Made by a program: the position numbers and the translations under genes. Source: Sphaerosporella brunnea (lineage: Eukaryota > Ascomycota > Pezizomycetes > Pezizales > Pyronemataceae). From it: a DNA stretch of 64,000 nt. The notes under the pieces are model-generated. The model did not search any database. It saw only the letters and a program-made list of their open reading frames with translations, and was not told where the DNA came from. The DNA lies in assembly GCA_008704415.1 (NCBI GenBank), contig VXIS01000038.1, forward strand, positions 168,389-232,388, written 5' to 3'. Below are positions 44,233 through 55,514 of the stretch, piece by piece. Each line of letters opens with the position of its first letter. Within the stretch, counting starts at the first letter, position 1.

Positions 44233-44737
44233 CAGGGCTGTCAAAAGTCCGGCCAGTCCGGCTTGGAGCGCAGCCTGAACCGGCCTGTTTGAAACGGGCT
44301 TTTGAAATCACGGCCCGTTTGGACCAGGCTTGTTGGATAGAGACCCAGGCGCCTACAGTCCCAGAAGTACCCGGCCCACAGGCATCTGTAGTTTGTGGCT
44401 TACACATACATCAAGGAAAGAAGCATGAACATGAGATACGCATTCAACAACCCGAAGCACCTCCAGCTAGCCCTCCATCCGCTGTTCAAAGTCACTGAGC
44501 ACACGCTCGACTTGACGAATTTTGCTACGCTCCTCAGGGCTTTTCGTGGCCGTGCGTTCGGCACGCTGACCGAACCAATCTTGACCACGGGTTCTCGGCG
44601 CCGGCCGGCACCTATCAGATATCCAGACTTCTCTTACAGCGGCCCGACCTATCAGGCTTTCTGCATTATCGGCCCGACCTGACCACTCCGTGGGGCCCGG
44701 TTTGACCTGGCGGGTGGCCGGACTATTGACAGCCCTG
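44233..44737. mobile_element. hAT MITE, 505 bp, with exact 8-bp duplication
   Basis: Starts CAGGGCTGTCAAAAGTCCGG and ends CGGACTATTGACAGCCCTG; the outer 12 bases (CAGGGCTGTCAA / TTGACAGCCCTG) are perfect inverse copies. The 8-bp target duplication CCCGCCAT is exact (44225-44232 and 44738-44745). No transposase is encoded. Its first ~100 bp match the terminus at 9572, which lies next to a hAT transposase remnant, so that family is its likely autonomous partner. Both flank and termini are clean, indicating a fairly recent insertion. Confidence 0.95.
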
Positions 44738-44989
44738 CCCGCCATGAGAAAGGACTGTGGCGTGAGGGACAAGAAGGGAGGAGGCCCAGCCAAAAAGGCG
44801 ACCGCATAGCAGCGGTTGAGCAGCAGTGAACGAACTGAACAACGGCGGCGCAGGGCAGGGCAGTCGAAGAAAATTGCCGTGAGCTGTTGAGTAGGCAGGG
44901 CTGGGCTGGTAACGAGCGAGAAATTGGAGCGATGAACGAGGGCGAGGGATCAGGCGGGACGCGAATATAGTGGATAGAATGACGGGTGA

Positions 44990-47600
44990 TCAGGAGGGGT
45001 CCTAAGGACGGTGGAGAACTGCGTCACCGGAGGATGAGGAGCAGATACCGCGGAATTATACATAGCGCCAGAGACATTTACGCCGGGGCGGAGAGAGTAG
45101 TGAAGACGAGCGGTAGATGCGAGGACGATGCAGACGGCCGGTCCAGCTGCTGCAGGTTCTGCTCAGAAACCGAGCTTTCCAACGAGTATCTGCGCGACCA
45201 GGATAGACGCCCTGGGGGGGAGAACTGGGCAGGGCTGCGGAGTAGTTCCGGCATCAGATACAAAAATCGATGTAGGAGAAGAAACGGAAAGGCAAGGAAC
45301 AAGAATACCCAGGAATCGTGGAGGAATGCTACGATGCCGCAGAAGTACGGGGAAATAGCTTGAGGATGAAACAGAGGTTGCGGCGCATATAGTGGCAGCC
45401 AGGTATCTTGGAGGCGAGGCAAGCAGGACGATCGAGGAACAAGCGAATACCAGAAGCCAGTCAGTAGCAGCAGCTGAGAGTGAGTGTTAGCCATCGTGAA
45501 GTGCCGACCAAGCATGAAGACATGGAGGCAACGGAATGACGAGTACTTACCGTTGAACGAATAACTAGGGCGTGAAGGCGAACAAACAACGAGGACATAG
45601 ATCCAATCGAAAAACCGGGACGTAGATGTGAAGTGCTGACAATGGCCGACGAACAACGTCGTCGGGGCAAATTGAAAACTCCAGGCGAGGAATGAGTGTA
45701 TACCTGGAGTGATTCAGTGTTGGCAGCAGAGAGGCGGTCAGATGGGGGTATTGAGTTCTACACTTGATTTGGATGGTGAATGTCATAGGAGTACAGCGAG
45801 GGAGAACGAGGAAAGCGGTGAATGACAAACGACGATGTTAAGGCGAGAGTGTAACGACAAGGGAGGAACCAGCACGTGGTGGCAAGGAAATAGCGACGAG
45901 CGACGAATGAGTGAATTGTCGACCTGACATGGCAGTATTTGAGTTAAGGCAATCACGATCCCAAAATGCCACAGGACTTGAGGTGCCGGGATGACGGGGA
46001 CATAGCGGCCATGAAATGACGAGCATATTGCGTTCAGAGATCAAGGGATAGGTAGAGGCGCCAAAAGAGGCGAATCGACAGAGGCAGTCGAAAAGCAACC
46101 CCCTGCAGTAAGGACAAGCAGTAATGCCGACCGAATAACCATAACAGAGCGGTGTTTGGAAAGTCAGGCCGTAGAGGAGAGGTGATAACGAGCGACGATG
46201 AACGAGCAACAAGCCAGTCCTGCCAGCGACTCAGTATCAGTAGCAGAGATGGCGTAGTGGCTAGCGAACGAGAGCCAGCGAATCGCAGCCAGTGAGGAGC
46301 GAGCATGTAGAAGCGAACGATAACGATGTAGAGAGGACAGCGGATAACAACGAGCGAACTCGGAGAACGTAGAGAAGATCGAACAAAGACGTAGAGACGA
46401 CCAAATATCGCCGGTACAGGCACGACCCTACGACATTGAGGGGCACGATGCACGAGCGAATACTGCCAACCAGTCAGCGTGTAGCAGAGAGGGGGGGTTT
46501 TGATCTGGATAGATGGGTGCCTCTAAGGTCTATGCTCAATTTCGGGAAGCGGACGAGATATTGGTAGCAAGCGAGAACGAGGAAATAGGGCAACGACATA
46601 GCCAGGACAGAGCAACCAGTGACCGAGAAGGACACAGATTCGGGGAGCAATGAGGACTAAAGGCGATCGGAAAACGAGGACGAAAAGGTGCAGGAATATT
46701 GACCACCGTGAAAGACGAGCGAGGAAGGAATGAACGCTAGGAGACAGTCAGTATGAGTAATTGAGCGGTAGTAGTCATCGCGTAGTATCGAGCGATAATG
46801 AAGACTTAGAATCCATGACTTCACGTCGAGCGACGAAGGAGGAAGTAGAGTCGGGCGATTGTTGACGGGGCGAGTAACGAGGACATAGACGCGATCAAAA
46901 AATGAGGACGTATAGCCGGCCAAGACCGATGACCTAGACGCGAGGGAATGAGGAATGAGCGAGGCCTAGAAGCGACAGTCTCAGGAGTAGCAGGCAGCAA
47001 TCCAGCATTAGTAGCCGAGATGGAGTCGTGGAGAGGGAGCAATGGCGAGCCAGAACAAGAATTTATAGTTGATCGCAAAACGATGAGGTAGAGGCAATCA
47101 AATAACGAGGGTGTCAGCTGCGAGGAATCACCGCAAGTAACGAGGACATCGATGTATGGTCCAGTCAGAATGAGGACGTATAGAGGATCGATCACGAGGG
47201 CGGAGATGCCAACAAAATTACAAGAAGGTGGAGGTAAACAGACGAGCGAATAATGAGCGCATCCTACAACTGTCAGTATCAGTGGTGGAGACGGATAGTA
47301 GCGAGATATCGTAGGAAGGAAATGCCCAGGATGTTATAGCGGCGAGCAATCCAGGCGGTCATTAACCCTCAGTCATCGCGTCCTCCCGGCGACCATGTGG
47401 ACGTGAAGGCCATGGAATGACCACGATTTCGCGTCGAGCAACCAAAGAGGACGTAGAGGCGAGGGATAGACCCTGAAGGAATGACGACAAGAAACAACGA
47501 GCTGGAGGCGTTCAAAACCTACGGACATAGGAGTGAAGAAAGAATGAAAAGAGAGGAATGAGCGAATGCTAGAAGCGTCAGCATCAGCAGTGCTACGCCT
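44990..47600. repeat. Degenerate satellite array, ~250-300 bp period
   Basis: The region is purine-biased and built from words such as GAGGACGTAGAGG, AACGAGGACATAGA and GAATGAGCGAA. A marker block (CAGTCAGTATCAGTAGCAG with variants, preceded by GAATGAGCGAATGCTAGAAG) recurs near 45458, 46215, 46468, 46743, 46985, 47270 and 47573, at spacings of ~250-300 bp where adjacent copies are clear. Monomers differ strongly, so the array is old. Long minus-strand ORFs here are by-products of the skewed composition. The array ends at a LINE tail fragment. Confidence 0.7.
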
Positions 47601-47769
47601 GCTGCGAACGCCGCCCATTGATGGTTGTCAACTGGCAAGGGCCCCCGGGGGCTCTGCAGCTCTGCGGGTCAGAATGTGGTACCAGCCTTTGCTCTCTATG
47701 CAATGAGCTCAAACTTACAGATATAGGGCCGAAAGGAAGCTCATTCTCCCCTATATTCGAATGTATCCC

Positions 47770-47872
47770 CCCATGTGTACATCTGGGGTCGTCGCCTTAA
47801 CTTTGTATATAGCCACACGTCATGGCCGCCAGCGGCCGAATACATCATGATAAAAACCAAACCAAACCGAGC
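47770..47872 (+). mobile_element. LINE 3' tail fragment (family A)
   Basis: CATGTGTACATCTGGGGTCG, TTTGTATATAGCC, GTCATGGCCGCCAGCGGCCG and AATACATCATGATAAAAACC correspond to the last ~100 bp of the LINE at 27057. It ends in a degenerate A-rich tail. No certain target duplication. Confidence 0.75.
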
Positions 47873-49900
47873 GACGCCGATGGGAAAAAAGTAAATGTTC
47901 TATCTACACCCTCACACTGACCGTCCACCTCCTTTCCGCAGTCCTGCCGCTCCCTCCTCGTTTTCCTCCTCCTCCTGTCCTCCATCTTTCCCACCCCCAA
48001 TCACCCCGCCGCTGCTCCTCCCCTTATTCCATCTACCCCCGGCCATGCCTTCCACTCCCCGGCCCCTAACCTACCAGGCAACACAAGGCGAAGCTACGCC
48101 GCTAGGCCTGCTGCAAACGCCGCCCCTTGAATCGACCTTGCAAAGGCCTGAGAGCCTTTGCGTTGCTGACGTCCGGGTCGCGCAACACCGTCGCGACGAT
48201 GTCACGAACTGCAGGGATTCTCACGGTTTTAAACGACAACTCCCCGGCAGCGCGGGCAGCTTTGCTGAAGTGCTCCTTGGTGACCGTGCGGGTGTTGTGG
48301 AATGATGGAGGGTAGCCAGCACCTCCGAATTGGTGGTGTTGATCCTCTTCGTTTGCTCGGGGCGATCATCAGGCTCTTCGCCGCCTGGCAAGTCGCTCAA
48401 CAGAAGACTGTTCGTTCGTTTATGCATACTTTCATCCCGTGTTGTGGTGCGTGCTGTCGTGGCGGTTCTGTGCTCGATTGGCTTCGCGCACGGTGGCTTG
48501 TCGTGTGGCTGGAACATTCTGTTGTCGAATACAGAACGCACGCAGCCGCGGCGGCTAGGTAGCGTTGCGCCGCGCTCGCGGCGCCTCGCGCGGCTGGGCG
48601 GAGTTAGCCGACCCACAGTGCATACCCACGCCAGCCGCGATATCGCTTACTGGTGAAACACGGAGCTCTCATTTTTTTTGATCATTGACTATCTTGTGAG
48701 TTTGCACTCTGACAGCCGACTTCACTGCGCTTATCCTGTCCGGCCGTTATGGATGACATCTCGCGGTTCGAGGGCAGTCGCTCTTCCCGAGTGCCAATTA
48801 CGATAACCATGCGGTTGTACGGCGTTATAAGACTTCAACCGTGCCTCCGCGACTCCCGGTTCTGGTGCAAGAGTCACGCTCGCTGCCAAGCTCCTTGCGA
48901 TTCTCGCCGTAGGTTGCGCCGCAACTCTCCTTCGTGGCGAACGCGTCGCAGTCGCCGTAGCGGCCGCGGACGGCAGTGGTGTACTGCACAAGGCGTCGTT
49001 GTGACCCCATTTATCGCACGGCCGCGGTGACACAAAAATGCGGCGTGACACCAGTTCGCTGTCAATGGTGACTGACTCGGGTACAGCAACAAATGTTTGC
49101 AGGTTGCCGGCTCCGACTGCGGGGCAGACCGAAGGCCAGCCGTTGTGAAATTGCTCCCAATGGCTGAATGCCGCTGGGTTTATACCAGCCGAGAGCCGGT
49201 GCATATATATCCGCTGCACGCGGACTTGGAAGGGACCTCTTCCGGTTCTGGTTACGTCGCCCTCGATGTGAGTTTATATTTTCCCTCAACATGAAATCTC
49301 GTGTTATTACCTGCCACTTCTCATATATACCCGGCAAGATGACTGTTCACAAATATGTCCAGATGAAGGTATATTATGTCTCTATAGTTTATGAAGACAG
49401 GGGTGGCGTGTGGAATCAGATATTCAAGCCTCCTATCATGTGCCAAATCCCCTGAGGGAGAAATCGCCCAAAGTTACACTGCTACGTAAGCCGAAATTTC
49501 CTCACCACTGTCTGATTGTCAGAGTCCTCATCCTCTTGTTGGCAATCTTGCAGACGCTCTATCATCGACACAGACACCGATTCTCTCATCGTGCCACTGC
49601 GTATCATACGTCTCCATGTCCACCCTGTGGCTTAGCCTTTACTCCCCATGGAGTGCGGCAAGACAGGTAGTATTTTAAGCCAAGTTTTGGCCCTGACGGT
49701 CGCGCCAGTGTGCCGGATCAACACCGCCGGCGACCACCAATCGTGACCAGCATGATGCTGGGCTCAGATGTGACGCGAGTTGCAATGGCGTAGTCGCGGG
49801 TGAAGTCTGCATGCTTTACTGAGTGATTGGCACGTGTATGCCCTGCCATAGGCGATACACGATATACACTGCCAACACACCTTAACCCTAAGCCCGAACG
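47873..49900. other. Non-genic stretch
   Basis: CT-rich leader-like sequence at 47900-48060, then overlapping ORFs up to 162 codons on both strands without domains. No repeat of note. Confidence 0.35.
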
Positions 49901-49912
49901 TGGAGATCTCAA

Positions 49913-49978
49913 AATCACGACCACGACCACTGCCACGACCACGACCACTGCCACGACCACGACCACTGCCACGCCCAC
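49913..49978. repeat. ACGACC/ACTGCC microsatellite upstream of a gene
   Basis: Three to four copies of an 18-bp unit (CACGACCACGACCACTGC) lie 67 bp before the ATG at 50045, in its presumed 5' UTR or promoter. Confidence 0.8.
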
Positions 49979-50044
49979 TTCTGCTGCGACCACCACACCG
50001 TACCACCACAGCGACTACCGCGAATCACAACACACCCCGCGCTG

Positions 50045-50967
50045 ATGCCTCCCGCTGCGAAACTTCCGCGTCACCGCGGCGCCTCGCAGGGCCGCAACCA
50101 AGCCACATCATCGCGCGACCCTCACCAGGACAAGCCCGCTCTGCCGATCTACAAAGACTACCAAGCACTGTGCGCGCTGATCGGGATCTCGGTGAACGAT
50201 AAAGTCGCGATGCTGCAGATACGCACGCGCATTCTGGAACGGTGCGGGGCGTTGGGTGTGCCGCTCGACAGGAACTACAGCAGCTACCCGACAGAGACGC
50301 CGAGCCAGCTGGCCACCGATGTGACCACGTGGTGGAACACGAACTACGGAACGCTACCTGTCCTTGGGAGTTGTTGATTGCGTTATACATCGCTTGTGCT
50401 TGGATAACGTCCGCAATTCTGGGGCGAGGAACAGGAGGAAAATGGCGTGTGCGAAGATCGTTAAGGTATGCGCATCGTTGGTGTTGCTGGAACAATGAAT
50501 GACATCAGGCTGATGGTGGCAAGGCTCACCCGGGAGATCCCTCGCCGTATCAAGCGTATCCGGGGAGAGAACACCCATGTGCGACAGAGCATGGCGCCTC
50601 GAGCGCGGACGAGCAAGACGATAAAGGGGGCCACAACGAGCAGTCGTCTCGTTATTCCGAGATGGAGGTCCGACGCTCCGTGACGCCTCCCAGCTTGATT
50701 GATGACAGTTCTCCAGCCGGGTCTGCAAGCGTAATGAATGACCCGTCGGAAACCAGTTCTTTACCGCCGCCGCCGAGACACCCCATATCGCCGCCAGCTG
50801 CTCAGGTATCTGCCCAACACCGCGAGCTGCGTGTCGCTCCACCCCCAGCTGTGTCCGAGGTACCATCGCAGTCCGCGCGGCAGGTTGCTCTGCCACCCGT
50901 TGCAAGTCTGCCTGTCGCCGCGCCGTCCACACAGGACGTTGCCCCCAGCGGAGACAAAACTGCATAA
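50045..50967 (+). CDS. Spliced gene of unknown function, 257 aa
   Basis: Model: join(50045..50359, 50509..50967). ATG at 50045 follows the CAC-rich microsatellite. Exon 1 is basic at the start, then a globular part (KDYQALCALIGISVNDKVAM, RTRILERCGALGVPLDRN) ending WWNTNYGTLP; exon 2 begins ADGGKAHPGDPSPYQ and becomes a long Pro/Ser/Ala-rich, probably disordered tail ending SGDKTA. The acceptor (GACATCAG at 50508) is good; the donor (GTCCTT) is weak. An internal exon ending at 50465 before a clean GTATGC donor is an alternative, but its phase does not fit a canonical donor. The tail suggests a nuclear or regulatory protein, but no domain is recognised. Confidence 0.5.
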
Positions 50968-51110
50968 CACTCTTCGTGACCAACATACACACCTGAATCA
51001 CGATCCCCCGCTCGCGGTCGCTCATCTGGTTAGTTTCGCGGCTGGGCGAATACTTCCACCACCCAGAGACAGGGTTCACGCTTGGCGCGATACTGCGGTG
51101 GCCTCATCAG

Positions 51111-51464
51111 TTGCAGCTGCAGCAACCAACGACCGAATCGGAGTGGCAGGCGATCGTGATGGACCCGCAGCACACGGAGTTGCCAATCGTTGTGGCGACA
51201 GGCCAGAGCATTCCTGTGGGCGAGGATGCGATTGAGGCGTACGTGGGGGTGCGCGAGATTGTTATAACGATGCCGAGGAGGGCGCCGCTGTGGTGGATTG
51301 TGAGCAGAGTCGCGGAGTGGTATTGCCTGCCCGGCGATGGAGTTATCCTGGCTGTGGTCTTGGCGGACCACGACCTCGCTTGCGTCCAGTTCCATCGCGA
51401 GGAGGACTGGGCCAGCGTTGCTCGAGATCCGACGGTGCGGACTGTCATGTTTACGAGCATGTAG
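51111..51464 (+). CDS. Hypothetical exon or small gene
   Basis: The open frame reads LQLQQPTTESEWQAIVMDPQ, PIVVATGQSIPVGEDAIEAY, VGVREIVITMPRRAPLWWIV and ends RTVMFTSM. It is directly preceded by a good splice acceptor (CTCATCAG at 51103-51110), and a GTTAGT donor lies at 51028. It may therefore be the last exon of the gene starting at 50045 rather than a separate gene. It is compact and hydrophobic-patterned, unlike chance ORFs. Family unknown. Confidence 0.4.
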   Translation: MQLQQPTTESEWQAIVMDPQHTELPIVVATGQSIPVGEDAIEAYVGVREIVITMPRRAPLWWIVSRVAEWYCLPGDGVILAVVLADHDLACVQFHREEDWASVARDPTVRTVMFTSM

Positions 51465-52444
51465 GCAGGAACGCGCGTGAGGTAGGGGGATTGCGCGGGC
51501 TTAAGGTTAGCCATGGATGAGTACCGGCTTGAATAAATACTTTGCGCTCTCGACCGGATTTCGCCGTTCGAATTGAAGTGATAACCGAGTAAAGCACGAT
51601 GAGAATATCCCTATACTGCCCATACCGCAGCGCAGTACCACCAGCAGACGCCCAAATCTCACATGTCCAAGCAGGGTAGTACTATACACAAACAGCGCTC
51701 GGGGCAGAATTGAAGACTCCGTCGGCCATGCCCGCCTCCTCCTCTGCTTCTGGCTCGTCTTCGCTGGCCCGCGCTTCACCCGCTTTACCACCGTTTCTGG
51801 GATTCAGCCAACTCTCTCGCTTGCGAGGTGGGGAGCGGTGGGATGGCGGGGGCGCGGGATGGAGAGGCGGGAGAGCTGGATAAGATGGTCACTGGTTGTT
51901 GGTATACGTAAACACACGCAGGGCAGGGAATTCTATTATTTACAGTTTGGAATTTTGTAAAACAAACACGCGTCACATGGTTGAACGCTGGGTTGAACGC
52001 GCACGCTTAAGCACTTGAGATTGTTGGACTTTTGATCGTCAGCAGACGTGCCGGTCCTCACAGATGCTAGCCGGCGGAATCGATCGCCGCGTTGCCACGC
52101 AGGTTGGTCGGTGTTGGAATGCAGGAGGCTGGAGATATGTAGGTTGCAAACTCTTGGGCTGCTCCGAAAAAGTACGCGATGCAAAAGCTCCTCCTCCACC
52201 ATATAGACCTTCCTGGCTTGCAGATCCTTTCCTTCCAACGCAACAGCGACCACTCTTTCCATCTCTATACTTTCCTCGTCAGATTATGCAGTCCAGCGTC
52301 GCCATCTGTGCTGCAAGTTGGCAAGTGCCATCGGATCTGCGCGCGATGCTTACGTTGTGGTGTCCCGACAGCGCTTGTTTTGGTAAGGTGCGGTTTTCGG
52401 CAGTGAATGTGGCTTGCGAAGTGAGACGACGACGATGTTGAGAC
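51465..52444. other. Non-genic stretch
   Basis: No supportable features; short ORFs on both strands only. Confidence 0.4.
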
Positions 52445-52905
52445 GATTGGATGTCTCTCAGCGAGGCAGGCTTGGCAAGTGAGACGACGAAGTGATTTAT
52501 AGAAGAGAGGGTGGAAAATTCAATCGCAAGATGAGGGGGTATAAGGAAGGGTGGCAGGGAAAGACGAGGTGGTGTATTAAAGAGAGGAAGGGTTGAAGTA
52601 GTTGCGGGACGAGGTATTTATAGAAGAGAGGGTGGATCGTTCAGTCGCAAGACGAGGTGGTGTATAGAAGGGTTGGAGTACTGGTGGGTTGATATGTTAG
52701 TAAATATAGTTGGTAGTTGTGGAAAATGGAGGAAGGACTACCGAGTCGAGGTGGTGAATAGAAAAGAGGAAGGGCCGGAAGAGGTGGTGAATAGACGAGA
52801 TGAAGGGTTGAAGAAGCAGTTACGTCACCAGGTGGTGTATCAAAGGGAGGCAGGGCAAGACAAGGTGGTGGATAGACGGAAGAAAGGCTTGAAGTACCAC
52901 CGGGC
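52445..52905. repeat. Purine-rich degenerate minisatellite
   Basis: A ~40-bp unit (GACGAGGTGGTGTATAGAAG, AGAGGAAGGGTTGAAG) repeats about ten times with variation. One frame turns it into heptads such as VVNRRDEGLK and VVDRRKKGLK, but the ORF (52673-53011) has no clear start. Confidence 0.75.
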
Positions 52906-53144
52906 CCAGGTGGCTTATCCCGATATATGTAGGGCGGGGTTTCCCGCGCGGGGATTTGCCCCGCTTCCCAGCGAGTACCGATCCGGGCTGTCGTCTGCGC
53001 ACGTTCGATGACTCCCCATCACTGCGGCCTTTAACTACATACGATTAGGCGCCAGCATAATACATCCAGCACCGTCAATTTCAGTCTAGGTATGTTCCTC
53101 ACCACCCCCAGTTCTTCACGTGCTTCCCCATACGTGGTGCCATC

Positions 53145-53363
53145 TGTTGAGTGTAGAGTGATGCTGTAGGCATCACTCTACCCTCTATAGAATATCCGAG
53201 CATATACTGTGTGAGAGACGTAGTTAGATTAGGGTTAGAGGCTAGCGCGCCAAGACCGTTACTGCACCTTAAGTGCAGTAACTACGCGTCTAGCTCTTTA
53301 CTTTTAATATAACCTCTTTACCCACCTCTTGGTGTCCGCTGCGTACGAAACTTGCTGCCAACA
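53145..53363 (+). mobile_element. Solo copia LTR, 219 bp
   Basis: Starts TGTTGAGTGTAGAG, ends CTTGCTGCCAACA, same family as the 1.84-kb element but diverged at many positions. The flanking 5 bp CCATC and CTATC are one mismatch from a target duplication. The hairpin near the start is here a perfect 12-bp inverted repeat (GTAGAGTGATGC/GCATCACTCTAC). It interrupts a dispersed repeat that resumes at ~53368. Confidence 0.9.
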
Positions 53364-53612
53364 CTATCCCGATGACCACAGACCGTGTGGTCACCATACG
53401 GGTGTTCACCAGTCTATATCTATATAGAGTAGTTGATGTGGCGTTTTCGTGTGGTGCTCACCGGTGGCATTTACCTGAGGTGGGTCAACCCTAAATTGCC
53501 AGCCGTCGGATTTTGGAGCGATGCGACTGCCTAACTCTACCATTCTCCAGCGAAGCCCTAGAGCATCTTTAGTGACGATACTGGCAAGTGCCTACGCTGC
53601 TGTACACACTGC
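53364..53612 (+). repeat. Dispersed repeat, copy interrupted by the LTR
   Basis: Shares ATGACCACAG, CCGTGTGGTCACCA, GTGTTCACC, TGGCGTTTTC and CCGTCGGATTTTGGAGCGA with 54655-54900, and its first ~70 bp with 10093-10165. No termini were identified. Confidence 0.7.
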
Positions 53613-54654
53613 TAGATTCGTTCATAATTGTGGAATGGAGTCAAACTGTAGTTATACCTGCGAGTGCTAGGTGTAAAGTGAGACGGCCTTGCCTCCTCAA
53701 CCCTTGAGCCTACTACCTTCTCGAACCCAACTCACTACTCCCTCTCTTCTTTACGACTTAAACCCACAACCTCCTCCCTTTACTACTTCGCAATCCCATT
53801 CTCCCTCGCAACCACCTTTTCCGTCGCAGCTCATACGTTGCATCTGACTCCTTTCGCCACAGAAACCTCTTTGGATGGTGCAATACAGAACCTGTCGCCA
53901 ATCAGGATTTCCAATTGAAGAGTTCTCCTTCTTGAAAGTAATGTTTGTAGAGCACGTGCCGCTTGAACAACTGTAAATGCAGCTAAACATGAGCCAGTCA
54001 GCCGTTGGCACTAAATTCTCATGCGGGCTAATGGTGTTCTTTAGATGGCAGTTGACCGTCAGCCCAGGCAATGACGGAGGGTTGGAACACTATAAGGTGC
54101 GAGAGCAGAGAATCAGCCACTGTTTGAAGAACATGATGTGAGAGATGTCACGGATGATCCATTGGCCGTGGATCAACGGTGGGAGATGCAGAACTGCCTT
54201 CAAGTCCGTCTGTGGATCAAACTGCGCACTGCAGATACTGCAGTCGCTCTGGACTTGCCGTTATAGAGTTTTCATCCCGGAAACCTGGAGTGTCAACATT
54301 CGAGAGGAGGTGTTTAGGCATGGGCATTCAAACGTTGATCTGTCCGGTGCAACCAATGGAGGCCGAGTAACTGTCCTAACGCCAGAGACTGTATCAGGGT
54401 ACGATGGATCGTGCAGGAATGTAGCATTCAAGGAGGTATTTGCGTCCTGAAGGGTCGGTTTTGGCTGGATGGGATGAGTTGGGATGTTGGCAATTTTGTT
54501 TTTTTTGCAACTGCGCTGTGTCACAGCTTTTTTTGGCGCGAGGGCGGAGACTTCAGTCGATCCGGCTTTCTTTGTTTTCACAGAATGAATGCAACTGCGC
54601 TGTGTCTCACAAACGTACCCCCTGACTGCGATGTACATATGAATTTGCGTTGAG
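53613..54654. other. Non-genic stretch between two dispersed-repeat copies
   Basis: Short ORFs only, up to 125 codons on minus, with no domains. Confidence 0.4.
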
Positions 54655-54900
54655 GTGGCGCTGTACGGATGACTGCATACCGTGTGGTCGCCACACCGGT
54701 GTTCACTCGTGTAGCGCAGTTGGTATGGCGTTTTCCTGTGGCGTTTAAGGGGGGCGTTTTACTGACGCTCGACGTTAGATTTCCGACCGTTGGATTTTGA
54801 AGCGAAGCGGCTGCGCAGCTCCATCATTCTGGACCTCAGTTCTGGAGGAGCTTTAGCGACGTCACTGAATGTAAGCGACTACGACGCATTTCACACAAAT
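54655..54900 (+). repeat. Dispersed repeat, second local copy
   Basis: Contains CCGTGTGGTCGCCACACCGG, GTGTTCAC, TGGCGTTTTC and CCGTTGGATTTTGAAGCGA, in the same order and orientation as 53368-53610, about 1.29 kb away. Confidence 0.7.
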
Positions 54901-55149
54901 CCGCCCTGACTTGAACTCCAACAATCCAAGTAGATAGTTGAGTGGCACGGGTGAGGTGACACAGCCAGGGATCGCGACACAAAGGTCGTTATTTGTTTCC
55001 ACAGAAGACAACAAAAACGGTGCCCCCATCTAGTCACCGCGTCCTGAACCACGACGCTCCCGTTGTAGCCGCAGCGCCCGACCATCCAGCCCGGAACGCT
55101 GGCACACCGCTCTGGATATCGAGATGCACATGCAAGATCTATGTCGGTC

Positions 55150-55514
55150 AAGCGCGAGGGATGATCATGGCGTTTCTCTTCTCCAACTCCTGTTCCGCCT
55201 TGTCCTCCGCGTCCGCCTTTGACTTACGGCCCTCTTACGTTCACCGCTCCTCCTCTGACTCAGTACACTCCGACTCAGAGTCTGCTTCTTCCTCCTCCTC
55301 CTTCTCATCCGCCTCGTGGTCATCGACGTCGTCATCGACAAGGGTCTGTCTGGCCGCCTGTGCCCCCGCCGGGATATTCAATATAGATCCAATCATTGTG
55401 GGATCTCATCCCCTGCCTGGCCGCCTCCGCCGGCGCGAGATTCTGGATTGACCAATCATCGTAGCGTTTCGTCGCCGTGACATTCTTTAACTGATGGGTG
55501 CGGCGCAGGTACAT
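55150..55514 (-). pseudogene. Hypothetical acidic protein fragment
   Basis: The minus frame from 55514 reads HQLKNVTATKRYDDWSIQNL, APAEAARQGMRSHNDWIYIE, then shifts frame (near 55345) to TLVDDDVDDHEADEKEEEEE followed by ADSESECTESEEER and a stop. The long acidic run and clean N-terminal part suggest a decayed or mis-spliced gene. Family unknown. Confidence 0.3.

Noticed and set aside
45078..47195. Several long minus-strand ORFs (up to 192 codons)
   Set aside because: They lie in the purine-skewed satellite array, where stop codons are rare on one strand; no start context or domain.
49840..49900. CTTAACCCTAAGCCC as a telomeric repeat
   Set aside because: A single CCCTAA unit without a second copy; expected by chance.
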